DNA of 64,000 nucleotides from Halichoerus grypus (GCF_964656455.1 NC_135712.1:95146294-95210293); one strand, 5' to 3'. Positions 22,070-34,320 are shown, numbered from the stretch's first letter. Made by a program: numbers and translations. The notes: generated by a model from the letters alone, not told the origin.

Positions 22070-22770
22070 CATTCATCAACTCCTCTTGCTATTAATCTTT
22101 CAAATCTGTTCCTTCCTTTCATCACCACCACTATTTCCTTTGTTCATTAGACTCATACTACTTCTCACTCTACTACTGAAAGAACCCTCTAATCAGGCTC
22201 CCTGCCTCTGGCTCCTTCCCTTTTCAGCCCATTCCTCTTTCAAAAACACAAATCTGATTAGGTTACTCCCCTGCTCTCAGTCAGTCACTTCCTGGCTCCT
22301 TGCTGCTCCCCTGCAAAGTCCAAAATTCTCATCTTGATATGAAAGACCCTTCCTGAGCTATCCCCTCTCAGCTGCCCTAAACTCATCTTCTACTGCAACC
22401 CCTTTCCTATTCTTTCCTCCACACATATCATTAAGGAAATGGCTCATGGTTTTCCTAAAAGAGAGATTGTGCCTCCTTTTTGCACATGCTCTTCTCATCA
22501 GCTGGAACCCGCTACCACCATTACCACCTTTACCAACCATCTACTCACTACTCAAAAAATCTGTTTAAGAAAATTAAACTCTTGAAAACCTACACCGAGG
22601 CCCTAGATTCTTTCTTCCCTCTAGCTAGGTTACTTTTCCATCTCCGCCAAGTTGTTTTTTTGGTAGGTTCTTGTCTGTCCACTGGTCTCCCTATGAGGTG
22701 CTCAAAGACAGAGGATCACCCTATCTTCTCTGTATGCCCAAAGCCTAGCAAAATTTTGTTGAATGGAGGT
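22070..22770 (+). mobile_element. L2 LINE, ORF2 end and 3' UTR
   Basis: 'aggctccctgcctctggctccttcccttttcagcccattcc', 'aaacacaaatctgattaggttactcccctgc', 'ttcctggctccttgctgctcccctgcaaagtccaaaattctcatctt', 'aaagacccttcctgagctatccc', 'ttttgcacatgctcttctcatcagctggaaccc', and 'gaggtgctcaaagacagaggatcaccctatcttctctgtatgcccaaagcctagcaaaattttgttgaatgg' follow the L2 order on the plus strand. The pyrimidine-rich sequence from about 21690 may be a further diverged part. Open frames here (21679-22014, 22005-22337, 22480-22794) are remnants or chance. Confidence 0.8.
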
Positions 22771-23355
22771 AACAAGAAATCAGCTACATATTAAGCAACT
22801 GGGTTAGTGATTTGATTTCAGCTTCAGTAGAAAAAAGGTACATACTTGGGATTTAAACATATCCCTTGGGTCAGCTCACTAAATGTATGTGTTCATCTAG
22901 TTCCAGAGTCTTCCTACCTATGGAAAAAGAATGGGAAAATCAAGTGCTAGATTAAACAAAACAGAACAAAACTAGATTTAAGCCTTAGCAAAGCCCATGC
23001 AGCTGAAACTGGGAAAGAAAATGTTAGGAGTGTTGGGAGACAATTCTTCAAGGTCTCTTGCATTTCTACATATCTTGTGAAGCTTAGATGGCTTTTGTTC
23101 TGGAAAGATGTTTGTGTAGCTAATAGCCTTGAAAGATTTAGAGAGTGTCTCCTGCCAGGGCTGAGAGAAGAGTTGTTTAATGAGCAGGATAATAAAGATG
23201 ATGTCTCCCTCTAAGGGCAAAAGTTGGCCAAGTTTGCTAACATTCCCCTTTTAAGACTAAAGATTTTTTAAGGCCTAAGTTCCGCAGCTGTGACATACAT
23301 TCCACTATGTGCACAGTATGCACTGGGGTCATTCTTCATTGCCCCTATGGAATTT

Positions 23356-23367
23356 GGGGGGGGGGGG
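23356..23367. repeat. G12 homopolymer
   Basis: Twelve consecutive G residues lie in otherwise average-composition DNA. G runs of this length are uncommon in mammals and are prone to slippage and sequencing error. Confidence 0.9.
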
Positions 23368-23644
23368 ATGTAGAAGCAAAGGAAGCCAATTCAAACATGA
23401 AGCTCATGTTACCTGTAACGGCATGACTAATAAAGTCCATTGTCTTTGATCCAGGGATCTCATGTCTTCCTTCAGCAGCTACGAACTGTGGTAGACTACC
23501 TTGTTACCTTGTAGGTAGAGTAAAATCTTAAACACTTCAGAGTTCTTGACAAGGAGAAGGGAACTAAAGGCAAGTAAATTAAAAAGTGCTCAATAAATGT
23601 TTCTAAAATTGAATAATGCCAGAAAGATATGATCTTGAACACAA

Positions 23645-23905
23645 TGTAAGTGGTTAAGAGCATAGATTCTAGACTCAAACAGCTCAGGTTCATATCCTAG
23701 CTTTATAATTATTAACTACATAAACTCCCCTGAGCTTCACACTCTTTTATCCAATTTGTCCAGAAAACCTCAACTTCCCTTTCCTTTTCATGAAATGTGG
23801 TTATTAATATTACCTTGTTGTGAGGATTAAATGAGTTAAATTATGTAAAGTACTTAAAGTGTTCCTGGCATATAATAAGTGCTATCTAATAATAATATTC
23901 TGATG
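23645..23905 (+). mobile_element. MIR SINE, full length
   Basis: 'gtggttaagagcatagattctagactcaaacagctcaggttc', 'tcatgaaatgtggttattaatattaccttgttgtgaggattaaatgagttaaattatgtaaagtac' and 'gttcctggcatataataagtgctatctaataataatatt' are the MIR start, core and 3' end, in order. Confidence 0.88.
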
Positions 23906-24069
23906 CCTGAACTTTATTTCATGGATAATCAAATTTTTAAGAAAGGAAATGATGTAAGTTAGTAGGTTTTTGCTTGGGAAACCAACTTTGATGAAAATTA
24001 AATCATATTTATAATAAAAATGAAGAGGAGCAAGAGAATATGAAAGAGAAGACTAACCAAGAGACACCT

Positions 24070-25400
24070 GTAATAATCTAAGAGTAAAAATAGTATGGCT
24101 GGCTGGGCTTAAGTGTTGGTAACAGGAAAGAGAACTAATTCAAGAGATATTTTATTGCTTGCATTTATAGGATTTGTCAATTGATGGGATATAAATGTTA
24201 ACTTACAGTTACCCAGTCAACATGTACGAAGGCCTTTTCACAATCATCTCACCTAAAACTCATCATATAAGTACAAGGTAAACTGGGGGAAAGGTGACAG
24301 ATAAAAGATTTCAAATATGAAGGAAGGGAAAGAAGAGCAAAATACCCAAGAAGGAGAAAGTGTAGAGGGAAACAATGAAGACTACAGATGATTTATGGAC
24401 ATTTTGAGTCTCAGGCCAACGGAGGTGATAAATTTATAGTTGAAAATGTGAATCTGTGATTCCAAAGAGATTGGGGCTACATATACAGATCTGAGTCTCA
24501 TCAGAATAGTGGATCCGATAGAAGCCAGTGGGAAGAAAGAGAATAAACCAGGTAAAGTTTAAAGAATAGGGAGAGGAATAAAGATAGAAGATGGGAGAGT
24601 ACAGGGGCCAATAGAGAACTACAGATGATACCAAGTGTACAAATGAAAAAGCACAAGCAAGGAAGTAGAGAAGTACGAAATAAGAATAGCCAGTAATATC
24701 ATATGTTACAGAAAAAATGAGAGTAGGGTGAGTTTTGAAAAGAAGGTAGTTTCTGAGAAGAAATTTTGGCAGAGGAAGCCAGACTGCAAGGGGTTAAATG
24801 ACCATTGATAAGGAAGCAGCATCAAAAGCTGTTCTTGAGAAACTGAAGATGGAGAGAAGCAAGATCAAGACAGATCTGCATATAGATACAGACATATGAT
24901 AAACATGAAAATAGAGAGAGATGTAGAAAGGGAGACTTGATTACATTGGGGAGGAAAGGGGAAAAAAACAGTGGAAAGGAAACAGTTGGCAATAAAAGAA
25001 AACAATAAAAGAAACTAAAGAGATGACTGATAGAGAAAAAATTTTAAGGATGGGATCTGGAACATACAGGGAAGGGACAACCTTGAGAAAAAAGAGCGGG
25101 AAACTGATTTCCATGAGACACAGAAGAAAGAAGTAAAAATATAGGAAAAATATATATTGAGGCCAACAACAGGAAGAGCCTGAAATATTCATATAACATA
25201 ATGTCAATTTCATCAATTAAAGTGTAGAACGAAGTTGACTGCTAAAACTCCAAGGCAGAGTTGAGGTTTCGGTCTGTTTGGAGTAATAAGAGAAAGACTT
25301 AGCTACTGTTGAATATAAGTAAACAGATTCAGACTGAAGTAGGAAGACCAGGGAGGCTGGTAAATTGAGAGCCAAGGAAGGAGAGGTCAAGGGCTGACGG
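24070..25400 (-). mobile_element. L2 LINE, long antisense segment
   Basis: Read on the plus strand: 'acctgtaataatctaagag', 'caagagatattttattgctt...aggatttgtcaattgatggga', 'gaagccagtgggaagaaaga', a purine-rich section with 'tgagtttt', and 'aagccagactgcaaggggttaaatga'. These features resemble the reverse complement of the L2 ORF2 region upstream of its 3' end. Divergence is high and the boundaries are approximate. The minus-strand frames at 24434-24634 and 24941-25408 are probably remnants of it. Confidence 0.6.
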
Positions 25401-25411
25401 ACCACCACAGA

Positions 25412-25632
25412 GAACTGTGATTAGGAACAGAGCTCTGGAGTTAGACAGAATGGGTCCAAAGCCCATCCCACCACTTCTCAGCTATGAAACTTCAGGCAAG
25501 TTACTTAACCTCTCTCTACCTCAATGTCCTCAACTGAAAATTGGAGATGACAATATTTTCTACCTCATATGACTGTTGTTGGATTCAAGATATTAATAAA
25601 TACAAAATGCTCAAAATAATGCCTTGCCCCTA
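25412..25632 (+). mobile_element. MIR SINE, nearly full length
   Basis: 'tgtgattaggaacagagctctggagttagacagaatggg', 'ctcagctatgaaacttcaggcaagttacttaacctctctctacctcaatgtcctcaactgaaaattggagatgac', and 'ctcatatgactgttgttggattcaagatattaataaa' follow MIR. Confidence 0.87.
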
Positions 25633-26960
25633 GAGAGTACAGCCTTCTCTGTACACTTTATGCTCATTTGGTGTGGCTGATCTCACAAGAAAGAAAAATA
25701 TTTTTTAACTAATTTACAGTAATGAGTAAATGATGGACCACAGGCCATGCTTAAATTATTTGTAAATTTAAAGAGTGGACTGTTAATAGACCCAGACAAC
25801 TCTAATTAGCTCAATTACAGACTTTATCATGAGAAAAGAAAAAAAAAAAAAAAGAACCAAAACAAAATAAAGCAAATTCCAGTATGTTCTGTGGTGCAAG
25901 AGACAACTTTGTCAACTCCCCTTCATGGCTTTGGATTATTATAGCTTCTTGTCTTTGTCTACTTCTAAATTTATTGATTCCTCAACAATCTAAATCTCTG
26001 CCACTCTGACCACAGGTTTCTGTATCAACTATAGAAGCCTGAGGTAAAATACAGTTCTCCTTAACTGTTTTGGGGGTGGGAGGAGGATGGATAAACAGTA
26101 TCATAGAAGGCATATTTTGGGTTTGTATGTCAAACTGCCTATATCAGATACCTGTGTTAGGAAATGATTGCAACATGTCCTAAACAGTTTAAGAGACTGC
26201 TGAGTCACACAGTGGCCACAACTTTCTAAAATTTCCCCCAAGTGCCAGAGGAATCCAAGTATCTCAAGCTCCAGGAGTGTAAGCTACTGGATCTGCCTTT
26301 CTGCACTTCTGCTTGCATGATATCTGCAATACTTCCATGTTTACTACTTTTAATCATGTTGTATACAATAATTATGCAAGTATTTGCAAGAGAGCATTAC
26401 GAAGGATAAATTTTAATAGAGTGTGTTACCGCCAGTCATTTTCCTTTGATGTCTCAAAGATCTGGAGTAGAGTTTATTTCCTTCTATTTAATCCTTTAGA
26501 AAACATTTGCAGAGTACCATTAACATAAGTAAACTCTTCAATATCCCTTTATCAAAATGCCATCACCAGACAACTCTCCAATTTATAATGCACTTGCCAA
26601 GGATAGCTTTCCCCATTCCACAATTCCCAGTTTAAGCCCAGCCCATCATTTAATACTGAAACACCTTACAGCCATGGGAGAATTTCTTATGAAGTCTCAG
26701 TGAGGAGAAAAATCAGATCTTCTTTGTGAGGAACTATCTTACCCATTTCTAGACATTTAGCACCCTAGTCCCTCTCCATACCCAGCACCAAATGCTAATG
26801 GAACCCTGTAGCTTTTCCAGCAATCAAAAAGCCCCACTTTTGGGGGGCTTTAAGGTTTCTCAATACTCATGAGCCCCACTCCCACTGAAAACCCCTGGCA
26901 GTGATTAAAAAGAACTTCATAAAATCAGATATTGGGCCTGGGTGTTCTGAAATGGAGCAT
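25633..26960. other. Non-coding stretch, nothing recognised
   Basis: I see no gene or clear repeat. An A15-16 run lies near 25839-25853. Confidence 0.4.
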
Positions 26961-26964
26961 ATTT

Positions 26965-27185
26965 GCTAGGAACTCCAACACTGGAATTCAAACTACCTTG
27001 ATCCAAATCTTGTGAATTCTTGGAGCACGAACTTGACTGTGTCTCTTCCTTTATCATAAAATGAAGGCAACAATAGTGCTTACCTTGTAGGACTATTTCC
27101 AGAATAAAGTGAGATAATATATATAAAGTAGCTAGAAATTTGTCTGGCATTTAAGTAAGAATTCAAACAGATTAATTATTACCTA
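26965..27185 (+). mobile_element. MIR SINE fragment
   Basis: 'ctccaacactggaattcaaactaccttgatcc', 'cttcctttatcataaaatgaaggcaacaatagtgcttaccttgtaggactatttccagaataaagtgagataat' and 'gtctggcatttaagtaagaattcaa' match the MIR core and 3' part. Confidence 0.72.
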
Positions 27186-29439
27186 TGATTTCTGATGTCC
27201 TCTTACCTAGTAGGTACTTAGGTACTATCTGTGGAATACTGATTTTATGAATCTGCCTAACTTTACTTATCCAAGGTTTCCTACATATGATAATATAAGG
27301 TCAACAAACAGATCAAATATCATTAGAGTTGGGGTATCCACTTGTCATACATCTTTTGCTTCATTAATAAAGTTTCCTTCAGAAATGAGCTTACCTGTGG
27401 GGGAATGTGCTGTAAATGCAATGCATTAAGTTTAGGTTGACCATTATTTAGCTACACAATCATTTCCTCTTTTCAGTTGTCACCCCAGCTCCAAAATCTG
27501 CTCAAGTACAAGATCAGCTACATAAAAGTTTTACTTGTGTTAATGACCTATAAGTGCCAGTCAGTAAGATGATGCATTCTCATTAGTGGTCCTCACCTCA
27601 TTAGAAGCCTGCTCTCACTGATAATGGATCTCAGAGGTCAACAAAAATCTCAGGAAGAATTCTCCTTAATTTAATAGATGGACAGGTATATGGAAGCCAT
27701 TTGCTATACATGATTGCATTCCACATGCCCACAACAATTGCAAAGGTTTCTGCAGAAACCTACCTCTAAATCACAACATGGTTCCTGCTGAAGAAACCCC
27801 TAACTCTAATACCAGGGAAGACTAAATACAATTTTGATAGGATTTCTTCCCATCTAGATTTCAGAAAATACTAAGTCATCAGAGTGATCTCAATAATCCA
27901 CAGAAAGAGCATCTCTATTAAACACCCAAGAATTTATATTGGTTTTAATATCTGATCTCAGCTCACCTGATAAATAAATGAGCTGCAATAGCAGTGTCCT
28001 TTAAAAAAAAAAAAATGCAGTGTCATCCTTCCAGCCTTTTCCACAAAAGTGTCAATACAGAAACATGAGGTAAAACAGTTAAGCAATGTAAAAAGTGATA
28101 TGGTATTTCTATTATTTCTCGGTGCCCCCTAAAGGGATTATTCAGTCTCGTGTTGTGTGGATGACTCTGTGGCTACCTAATGAGCTAACCTGGAATCCAC
28201 TTTAATAACAGCACTTGTAAAGGTAAAAGCATGGCTAGCTGGCAAGCTTGTTTAATAAAAAACAGTTTCTAAGAAGTGAAGGCTTATGCACTCACAAGAT
28301 ATCCAAAGAAAGATGTGTTTTCTGAGATAAACTGGAGACGCAAAGTCTAAATCAACCTTCTCTTCAAAATAAACAAGACACGTTTTATCAATGCAGAAGA
28401 AAGCCCCTACCCAGAAACTCTTTGCATTTCTGCCAAATACATATTTACAAACTATGTAGAAAACAAGTTGTTCTGCAATGCTACCAACACCCTGCCCATG
28501 TCTCAAGATTTATAGTTAGTGACATTTGCAGTAACCAGGTAGCAAATTTAATCTCAAGTGAGAAGGAAGAAATATGGAAATGTAAAGTGAACCCCAAAAT
28601 AGTATTTTTCCTACAAGAAAAAGTAAAGCCCCAGACAGGTATAGATGGCTTTATGTACTTATCTAAATCATTTTTCTATTATAAAATATTCACATTTCAG
28701 AAAATCACAGATGAAGCAAAGAAGTAGTGAAGCAGCAAAGATGTTAAAATGTTTAAAATACTCTGGTTTCTATTCACAACAGCTCGAGAGCAGAAAGGAA
28801 AAGCAGAATTAGATCTGGCTTCTCTTTCTCTCTCAAGCGGTTGGATGATGATCCTTCTGATGCTACAGAATTCAGTGAAAACTTCTCCAGCCAGTCAAAA
28901 CGACCAGGCAATTTGTAAAGACTTAGACTTCCCCTGAGTTTCTCGCTACGCATGACATAGTGTCCAAGACCAAGAATTAATATCTCCTGGCCTTCATCAC
29001 TTCTAATCTGGAAAGGAAACCACGCCCCATGCTCAGACCTCGCTTTTCAGTCATCTTCCTACTCTTCAGCCCTAAGGAGGCTAGCTTCTAAGTCGCCGCG
29101 CGTTCAGTCCTTGACATACTCATCTCCCCAGCTCCTCACTTGGGCGGATGAGCCCGGGTTCGCTTCTCATCAAACCTGTGGAATAATCCACTCCTCCCGA
29201 CTCAGAGATACTTTCAAAAAAAAAAAGTACACGAACTCGTTGGTCTCTAGAAAGAAGAGCATGTCAAGAAACTAGCTGCTCGACTTGATTTCATTCAAAC
29301 CCTTTCAGAAAGTGGAACTTGTCATTAGCTAATTACTCATATAAATTAACTGAAACACACACACATTTCACAAACGGCGTACACACGCACACACCCAAAT
29401 CTGGGGTGGGGGGGATTCTGTCAGGAGCTGAAAAGTATC
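27186..29439. other. Stretch left of the CpG island
   Basis: No repeat family is recognised from 27.2 kb to the island. This repeat-free shoulder is typical of promoter-proximal DNA. An A12 run lies near 28004-28015. CpGs begin to appear from about 29090 ('agtcgccgcgcgttcag'). A TTGGTCTC-flanked A-rich run lies near 29218-29226. Confidence 0.45.
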
Positions 29440-29697
29440 AGGTGGAGAGCACGCTGCCCCTGATCCCGGCTTCTGCCCGGGGCCGGCGCTCCCGGAGGAC
29501 GCGCTGGGTGGGGACAAGCGTTCCCGCCGCGCTCCGCCTGGGACATCCCGCAGACCGCGCTCGGTGTCTGCCCTCCCTCCTTCCCTTCCCTGGGGGAACG
29601 GGCTGCGGCCGCAGTGTCTGCTGCGGGTCCGCGTGGGGCTGAGGCGCACGGGGACCCGCTCCCCGTACGTGTCCCGGAGCGCGCGGGCGTCACTTAC

Positions 29698-30180
29698 ATG
29701 CCCGACCGGAGCTGGAGGGCGCTGCCTGGCGGCCAGCCGGCGGCCACCCAGGCGCAAAAGCACCAGAGCCACAGTCGCCAGGTCACCTCAGCGGGACGGA
29801 GCGGCTCCTGCTGCCGCCGGGGCTGCGCGCGGCGCGCCACTCCGGCTGGCAAGTCCGAGCCCGGCGCAGAAGTTGGGCTCGCGGGGCAGAAGTTGGTGTG
29901 CAGGGCTCGCGGGGCCGGCGAGGTGCGCCTCGCTGAGGAGGGCGCGGCAGCGGCTCGACAGCATGGGGCATGACCCGCTACGGGCAGCGCGGGAGGAGCG
30001 GCCGGGCAAGCCCCAGAGGCGCTGTGGCCGCTGAGCTGCGCGCCCCTGCTCCGCCGGGAGCGACTGGAACCCAGCGAGCCGCGCGGCCCCGCAGCCCCCG
30101 CAGCCTCGGTGCCATGGAAACGCGCTCGCCGCCCTCCCGCCTCGGCCCCTACTGAGCGTTTAAAGAGACAGCCGCGCCGT
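29698..30180 (-). other. Candidate first exon, ATG-less open frame, splice donor
   Basis: On the minus strand, GTAAGT (29697-29692) follows ...CGGGCAT (exon end 29698), a good donor apart from the -1 T. The frame that ends 'GCAT|G TAA' is open for about 160 codons back to a TGA near 30178, with no ATG. Its last 29 codons, starting at a GTG with G at -3 (29786-29784), would read VTWRLWLWCFCAWVAAGWPP followed by GSALQLRSG, which resembles a signal peptide. The most cautious reading is a 5' untranslated exon, because GC-rich DNA easily lacks stops and there is no ATG. A non-AUG start, or a lineage change of ATG to GTG, would be alternatives. Shorter ATG-started frames on both strands in the island are not supported. 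Confidence 0.35.
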
Positions 30181-30350
30181 CACCGCGGGCTCGGCGAGCC
30201 GCTGGGTCCCCCACCTCCCCCCACGCCCTCCTCACTCCCTCCCCTCCATCCGGCGCGGCGGGGGCTGGATGCTGGGGTCTGGAGAGGCTGCTCAGACGCA
30301 AAATAAAGGGCTTCGATCAATTCTCCCGCCTAACTCTGCTCCCACCTCTT

Positions 30351-30358
30351 CTTACCCT
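30351..30358 (-). promoter_or_regulatory. Candidate splice donor in the CpG island
   Basis: On the minus strand this reads GAGG|GTAAGA-like (GTAAG at 30355-30351 preceded by AGG), a close match to the donor consensus. It would end an exon at 30356, upstream of the 29697 donor, so it would define a different first exon if used. Confidence 0.25.
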
Positions 30359-31120
30359 CCCACCCACCCAACGCACATCCCCGCCCAGCACACACACCCA
30401 AACCCCGCCAAAGAGGCGAAGCTGCCTTGGCTCCCCCCTTCGTTCACCAACCTGCTCTGAACCCAAGCAGCTGTGCATCTGCCACGAGCAGAGACCAAAA
30501 GAAAGCTGACTTTGGATTCTCTCTCGCTCCGCTCGCTCCCACCCCAAGTCTCGGGAGTCCGTCACAACACAGGCTTGGGGGAGGTGTGTTTGAAGTGGGA
30601 ACCAAATGGCAGTTGATTGAGTCAAATCTCCTGCCAAATCGACAGTTGCAGGACAAGTCGTCTGCTCATCCAAAACCCCTCGTTACTCAAAATGGGATAA
30701 TCCCCCTTCATTTATTTGGCCCCCCATCTCACCCCCTTCAGGCACCAGAGTTATGAGGAGCCAACGCTTTTACAAACCTACTCCCTCCTTTCCTTGAAAC
30801 CTTCTCCTCTTCCCGAAAATTTACGGAGGAGCAGCCAGTTGCGAGCCCCCACGGCCCTTCCAGAAGGGAACGGCGTCTGCTCGAACCGGAAACTCCGGCT
30901 GCGGTGCTGGCCCGACTGCCCGGGACGCACAGCCAAGCGCCGCGCGGTCGCCAGCAGCTCCGGCCCGAGGCTCTACTTCTGCCCGGCGCCAGCTGCTGTC
31001 TGGAAGGCCACGAACCTCTGGAGTCGGCTTAGTGAAAATAAAAATCTATGGTGCATCGTGCCCTCCAACAAGGACAGCCCAGGTTCCGAAGCCATAATCT
31101 GCAGTTCAGCCCAGTAGAAA

Positions 31121-34100
31121 ACGGATCAGTCTGCAGACGGACAACTTTTTTCTTTGATTCCTAAACTTACCAAAAGTGGCTCTCCAATGACTCATTCAGA
31201 GTCCAATACTAAAAGGGGTACCATCTGATTTCCTCAGTCCTAGGAGCCTTAAAATGATCCCCAAATGGTCTTTTGGGCTCCCTTTTGCCCTTCATATTTG
31301 AATTAACCATCTGGCTTAGTTTCAGTCTTCTGAGCCTTTGTTCTCCCTTCTTTCTGCTTTTTCTGCAACTAAAGAAGCAATTGGGCATTTAAAGGAGGGA
31401 CTGAGGAGCAAACTTTTGGAATTTCTCTGAAAAGAAAGAAAAAAAAAAATGAGGGTGAGATAGAACCATACCACTCCTGAAATCTTTACCCTTCTGTGAC
31501 TTTGTCCTCCTGGATTTGGAATTCACACCAACCTGCAGTGTCTTCTGTTTCTCTTAGTCATATCTAAATATTTTTGGTTTTTATTGAAGCTTAACAAAGT
31601 GAAAAACCATAAATATAAAACAAAACAAGATGATATCTCTCTCGACAAATATCTTTAACAGAGTTTTAGTCATCTGTAAAATAGAAATCATTATTTGAAC
31701 CTCCTTATTTTGTAAAAGAGGGATTCATTCTTCATTTTCTAAACACCAGTTATACATGAGCCAGGCCTTCTCCAATCCCAGAGAGAGTGGACTTGAGGAC
31801 AGTGCTGGTATCTGTTGTAGAGATGCATTGTCACTTGGCTAACTCTTAATTAGTTCTGAAAATGGCAGGCCTAGCGTGTGTGGCTAAAACACTCTGATAA
31901 TTTTTAAATCTATTGTTAACTCTTAATTTCTTCTAAATCTCTGTGCCACCTTTGTTAACAAGTAACAAAGTTCATTACTCAATTTCACTTCCTCTTCTGT
32001 TTTCCTCTTCCTCTTCTGGTAAGGCGCTAATGAACACTAAAATGACCAAAGGCAGGCAGGGAACTGTGGGAAGGAAAGGAAGAAAAGGAAACTGGATAAT
32101 TCACAATGGTGGTGGCTCCTGAACTAAGTGTACTGACTACATAAGGTGGGGCCATTTTTCTCTTCTTCTGGATTTAAGTATAGGTGAAAAGATTAATCCT
32201 CTCCATTGCTTCAATTTCTGGTTTATCTTTTGCATGAAACCTAAAGACTCCAGGTTATTTCAATACAGTTGATCTTAATTGTTTCAATGAAAATTTATAG
32301 CACACCTAAAGATGACAGTATAGATTAAACTGTACCCTGAAATTTCCCAGGACATGATAAGCCTTTCTTTGCTTCTGGACTAGATTTAGCTCTGCAGGGC
32401 TCTATCTTAAACTAATCTCATTCCTTCCTGGAGTGTAAAAAGTTTCTACTCATTTTCTTCCTTTATAATACAGAAACCCTTGCATAAATAATAGACCTCC
32501 TTTATTTCAAGGCTAAATTTTATATAAGCCACAGCTGAAACTCAGAACTATTTTAAGAACTAAAGAATGATGGAAAAATACTAGAACGTATGTAAATTAT
32601 CTGATTGCATGGTTGTTTAGTAAGGGACGGCTTAGGTACATGAGAAGTGAATCAGTAAATTGAAAATCACAAATTAGGAAAATTTCCTTTTATGTACATT
32701 AGTTTAAATACATGTTTATTACAGATGAACATTTTAAGCACTTGCAACAGGCTAAATATGATTAATGTATATTTTGTAAAGTGAGGCTGATTTCAGATTA
32801 TTCTAGCATGGATAATAATGAACACATGAACACAATGTCATATAAGCAATTATCATTAAATAAAGCATACTCTTCCAGGATAAGGATTTAAAATTTTGCC
32901 GTGAACTAGGAAACTCTAATTTGAATTCAGCTCCTTTTGCAGTCTATTCATACAGTTTAAGAATAATTGGTGATTTGGTTTGATTGGTTGGTTATGCTTT
33001 ATCTCTAAAACAAGGGAGCATCATGAAACCTGTTAGTTACAGTCTTACATATTAAAAGAGCAATGCAGTTTGGTGAATTGGGGATGCTATGAACACATAA
33101 AGTGAAGCCAGATACAGACAAAACAATTCATTCGGCTTTATTGCCTAAAGTGAAAGAAATTTTAAAATTAACAAAGCAAAGGAATGAGCCAAATACACAA
33201 AGAACCTATTTTTTAAATTAAGAGGGAGAGAAGTTTTGTGTTGATGGCATCCCTTGCTCAGACATAAATTTCATGGGGGGAAAAAATAGAAACATCATGA
33301 ATTGGATTTTATTCTTGTGAATGATTTTTTACACTGTCAACCTGGACAGGCTCTTAAAAATGGATTTGGTGTAGCAGACAAATGTTCTCTCTGAGAGGAG
33401 TCCAAAAGATTTGGGGGGACCTCCAGTGGGAATGCACATGCCACCTCACTCTCTCCAGACCTGCATCAAAGGAGTAATAAATCTAACCAGCTTTTCCCTT
33501 GTTAGGAGGAGGCAGGGTAAGCCAATTTCATGCTTTATGTATGCTGGTTGTAAAAAGGAATGCTTACCTAAAAAGAAATAGATTCTGACCAGATGTTCTC
33601 AAAATCTTCCTCAGCTGCTGCTTGAAGCTTTACAGTCACCACATACTTTATCTTCTCGTCTATCTCCTTCTAATTGAGAAATTGTTGATCCATGCAGTTC
33701 GACAAGCAGGCTGCTGCAAAAACCTTCCTGTGAAAGCTTTTCAGCCCTGCTCTCCTTTTGCACACAAAAACTTCCAGTATCTGTATGGGGACAGGAAAAG
33801 AAAGCAGGCCACTTCAGTCGGCAGGTGTTGTGGGTTGGAAAAGGAGGAGGTCAAAAAGTAATTCTTCAAAGGACAGCTTCTGTCACCTGAAAGTATAATA
33901 AATTGCCATTATAGAAATGCCTACAAGCACTAATGAGCCATGTACATTGAAATCTTGATGTCGGGCAAAATAGAATGAAATTCACCCAGGAACCAACTGG
34001 GATTGTCACACCAAGATGTGAATAATCGTTCTCACTTTGGTTTCATCTGCTACTAAATGTTGTCCCCATGAACCAAGAGCTCTCTCTCTTTTTAAGGAAA

Positions 34101-34320
34101 ATGATAAATTCAGCATAAAATTCCTAAGATATCTGTCTAGTGATTTACACATAATTTCTCAGTACTGTGCTACTCATTGACCATAAAGATTTGGCCAATC
34201 AGATGTGAGATAGAATTACCAACTTCAGAATTATACATTTTTATGAGAACATAATTAGAAGATTAGCCCAGCTATACATTGACTTGGACTTTTTTGGAAA
34301 CTATACCCTGCACAGCTAAT
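31121..34320. other. Repeat-poor right shoulder of the CpG island
   Basis: I recognise no interspersed repeat over about 3.2 kb, and no exon. Such repeat depletion beside a CpG island is common near developmental or tissue-specific promoters; that is an inference from composition only. Confidence 0.4.
31165..31174 (-). promoter_or_regulatory. Candidate splice donor right of the CpG island
   Basis: On the minus strand this is TTTTG|GTAAGT (GTAAGT at 31170-31165), a full match at +1 to +6 with G at -1. It lies just outside the CpG-dense core, so it would need a start site further right. There is no other support. Confidence 0.2.

Larger units (their letters stand above)
29440..31020. promoter_or_regulatory. 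CpG island, probable gene promoter
   Basis: Dense CpG from about 29450 to 30300, with a second dense block at about 30830-31020 and a less dense stretch between. GC content is far above the rest of the window, and repeats are absent for kilobases on both sides. Visible promoter-type motifs include a GC box (ccccgccc, 30379-30386), AP-1 matches TGAGTCA (30618-30624) and TGACTCA (31188-31194), E-boxes (cagctg near 30468 and 30990), and a TTTAAA-type element near 30159-30164. There is no consensus TATA box, as is usual for CpG-island promoters. The controlled gene is not recognised; a bidirectional promoter is possible. Confidence 0.9.

Noticed and set aside
21679..22337. Long pyrimidine-rich plus-strand frames with a good acceptor-like CAG at 21742
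   Set aside because: The sequence runs into an L2 remnant. CT-rich DNA mimics both polypyrimidine tracts and open frames, and there is no matching donor.
29564..30034. 156-codon plus-strand open frame in the CpG island
   Set aside because: Overlaps open frames in other phases and on the other strand. R/A/G/P-rich composition is what GC-rich DNA gives in any frame, and no domain is recognisable.
30716..31117. 133-codon plus-strand open frame at the island edge
   Set aside because: No start context, domain or splice support; overlaps other frames and lies in GC-rich promoter-type sequence.
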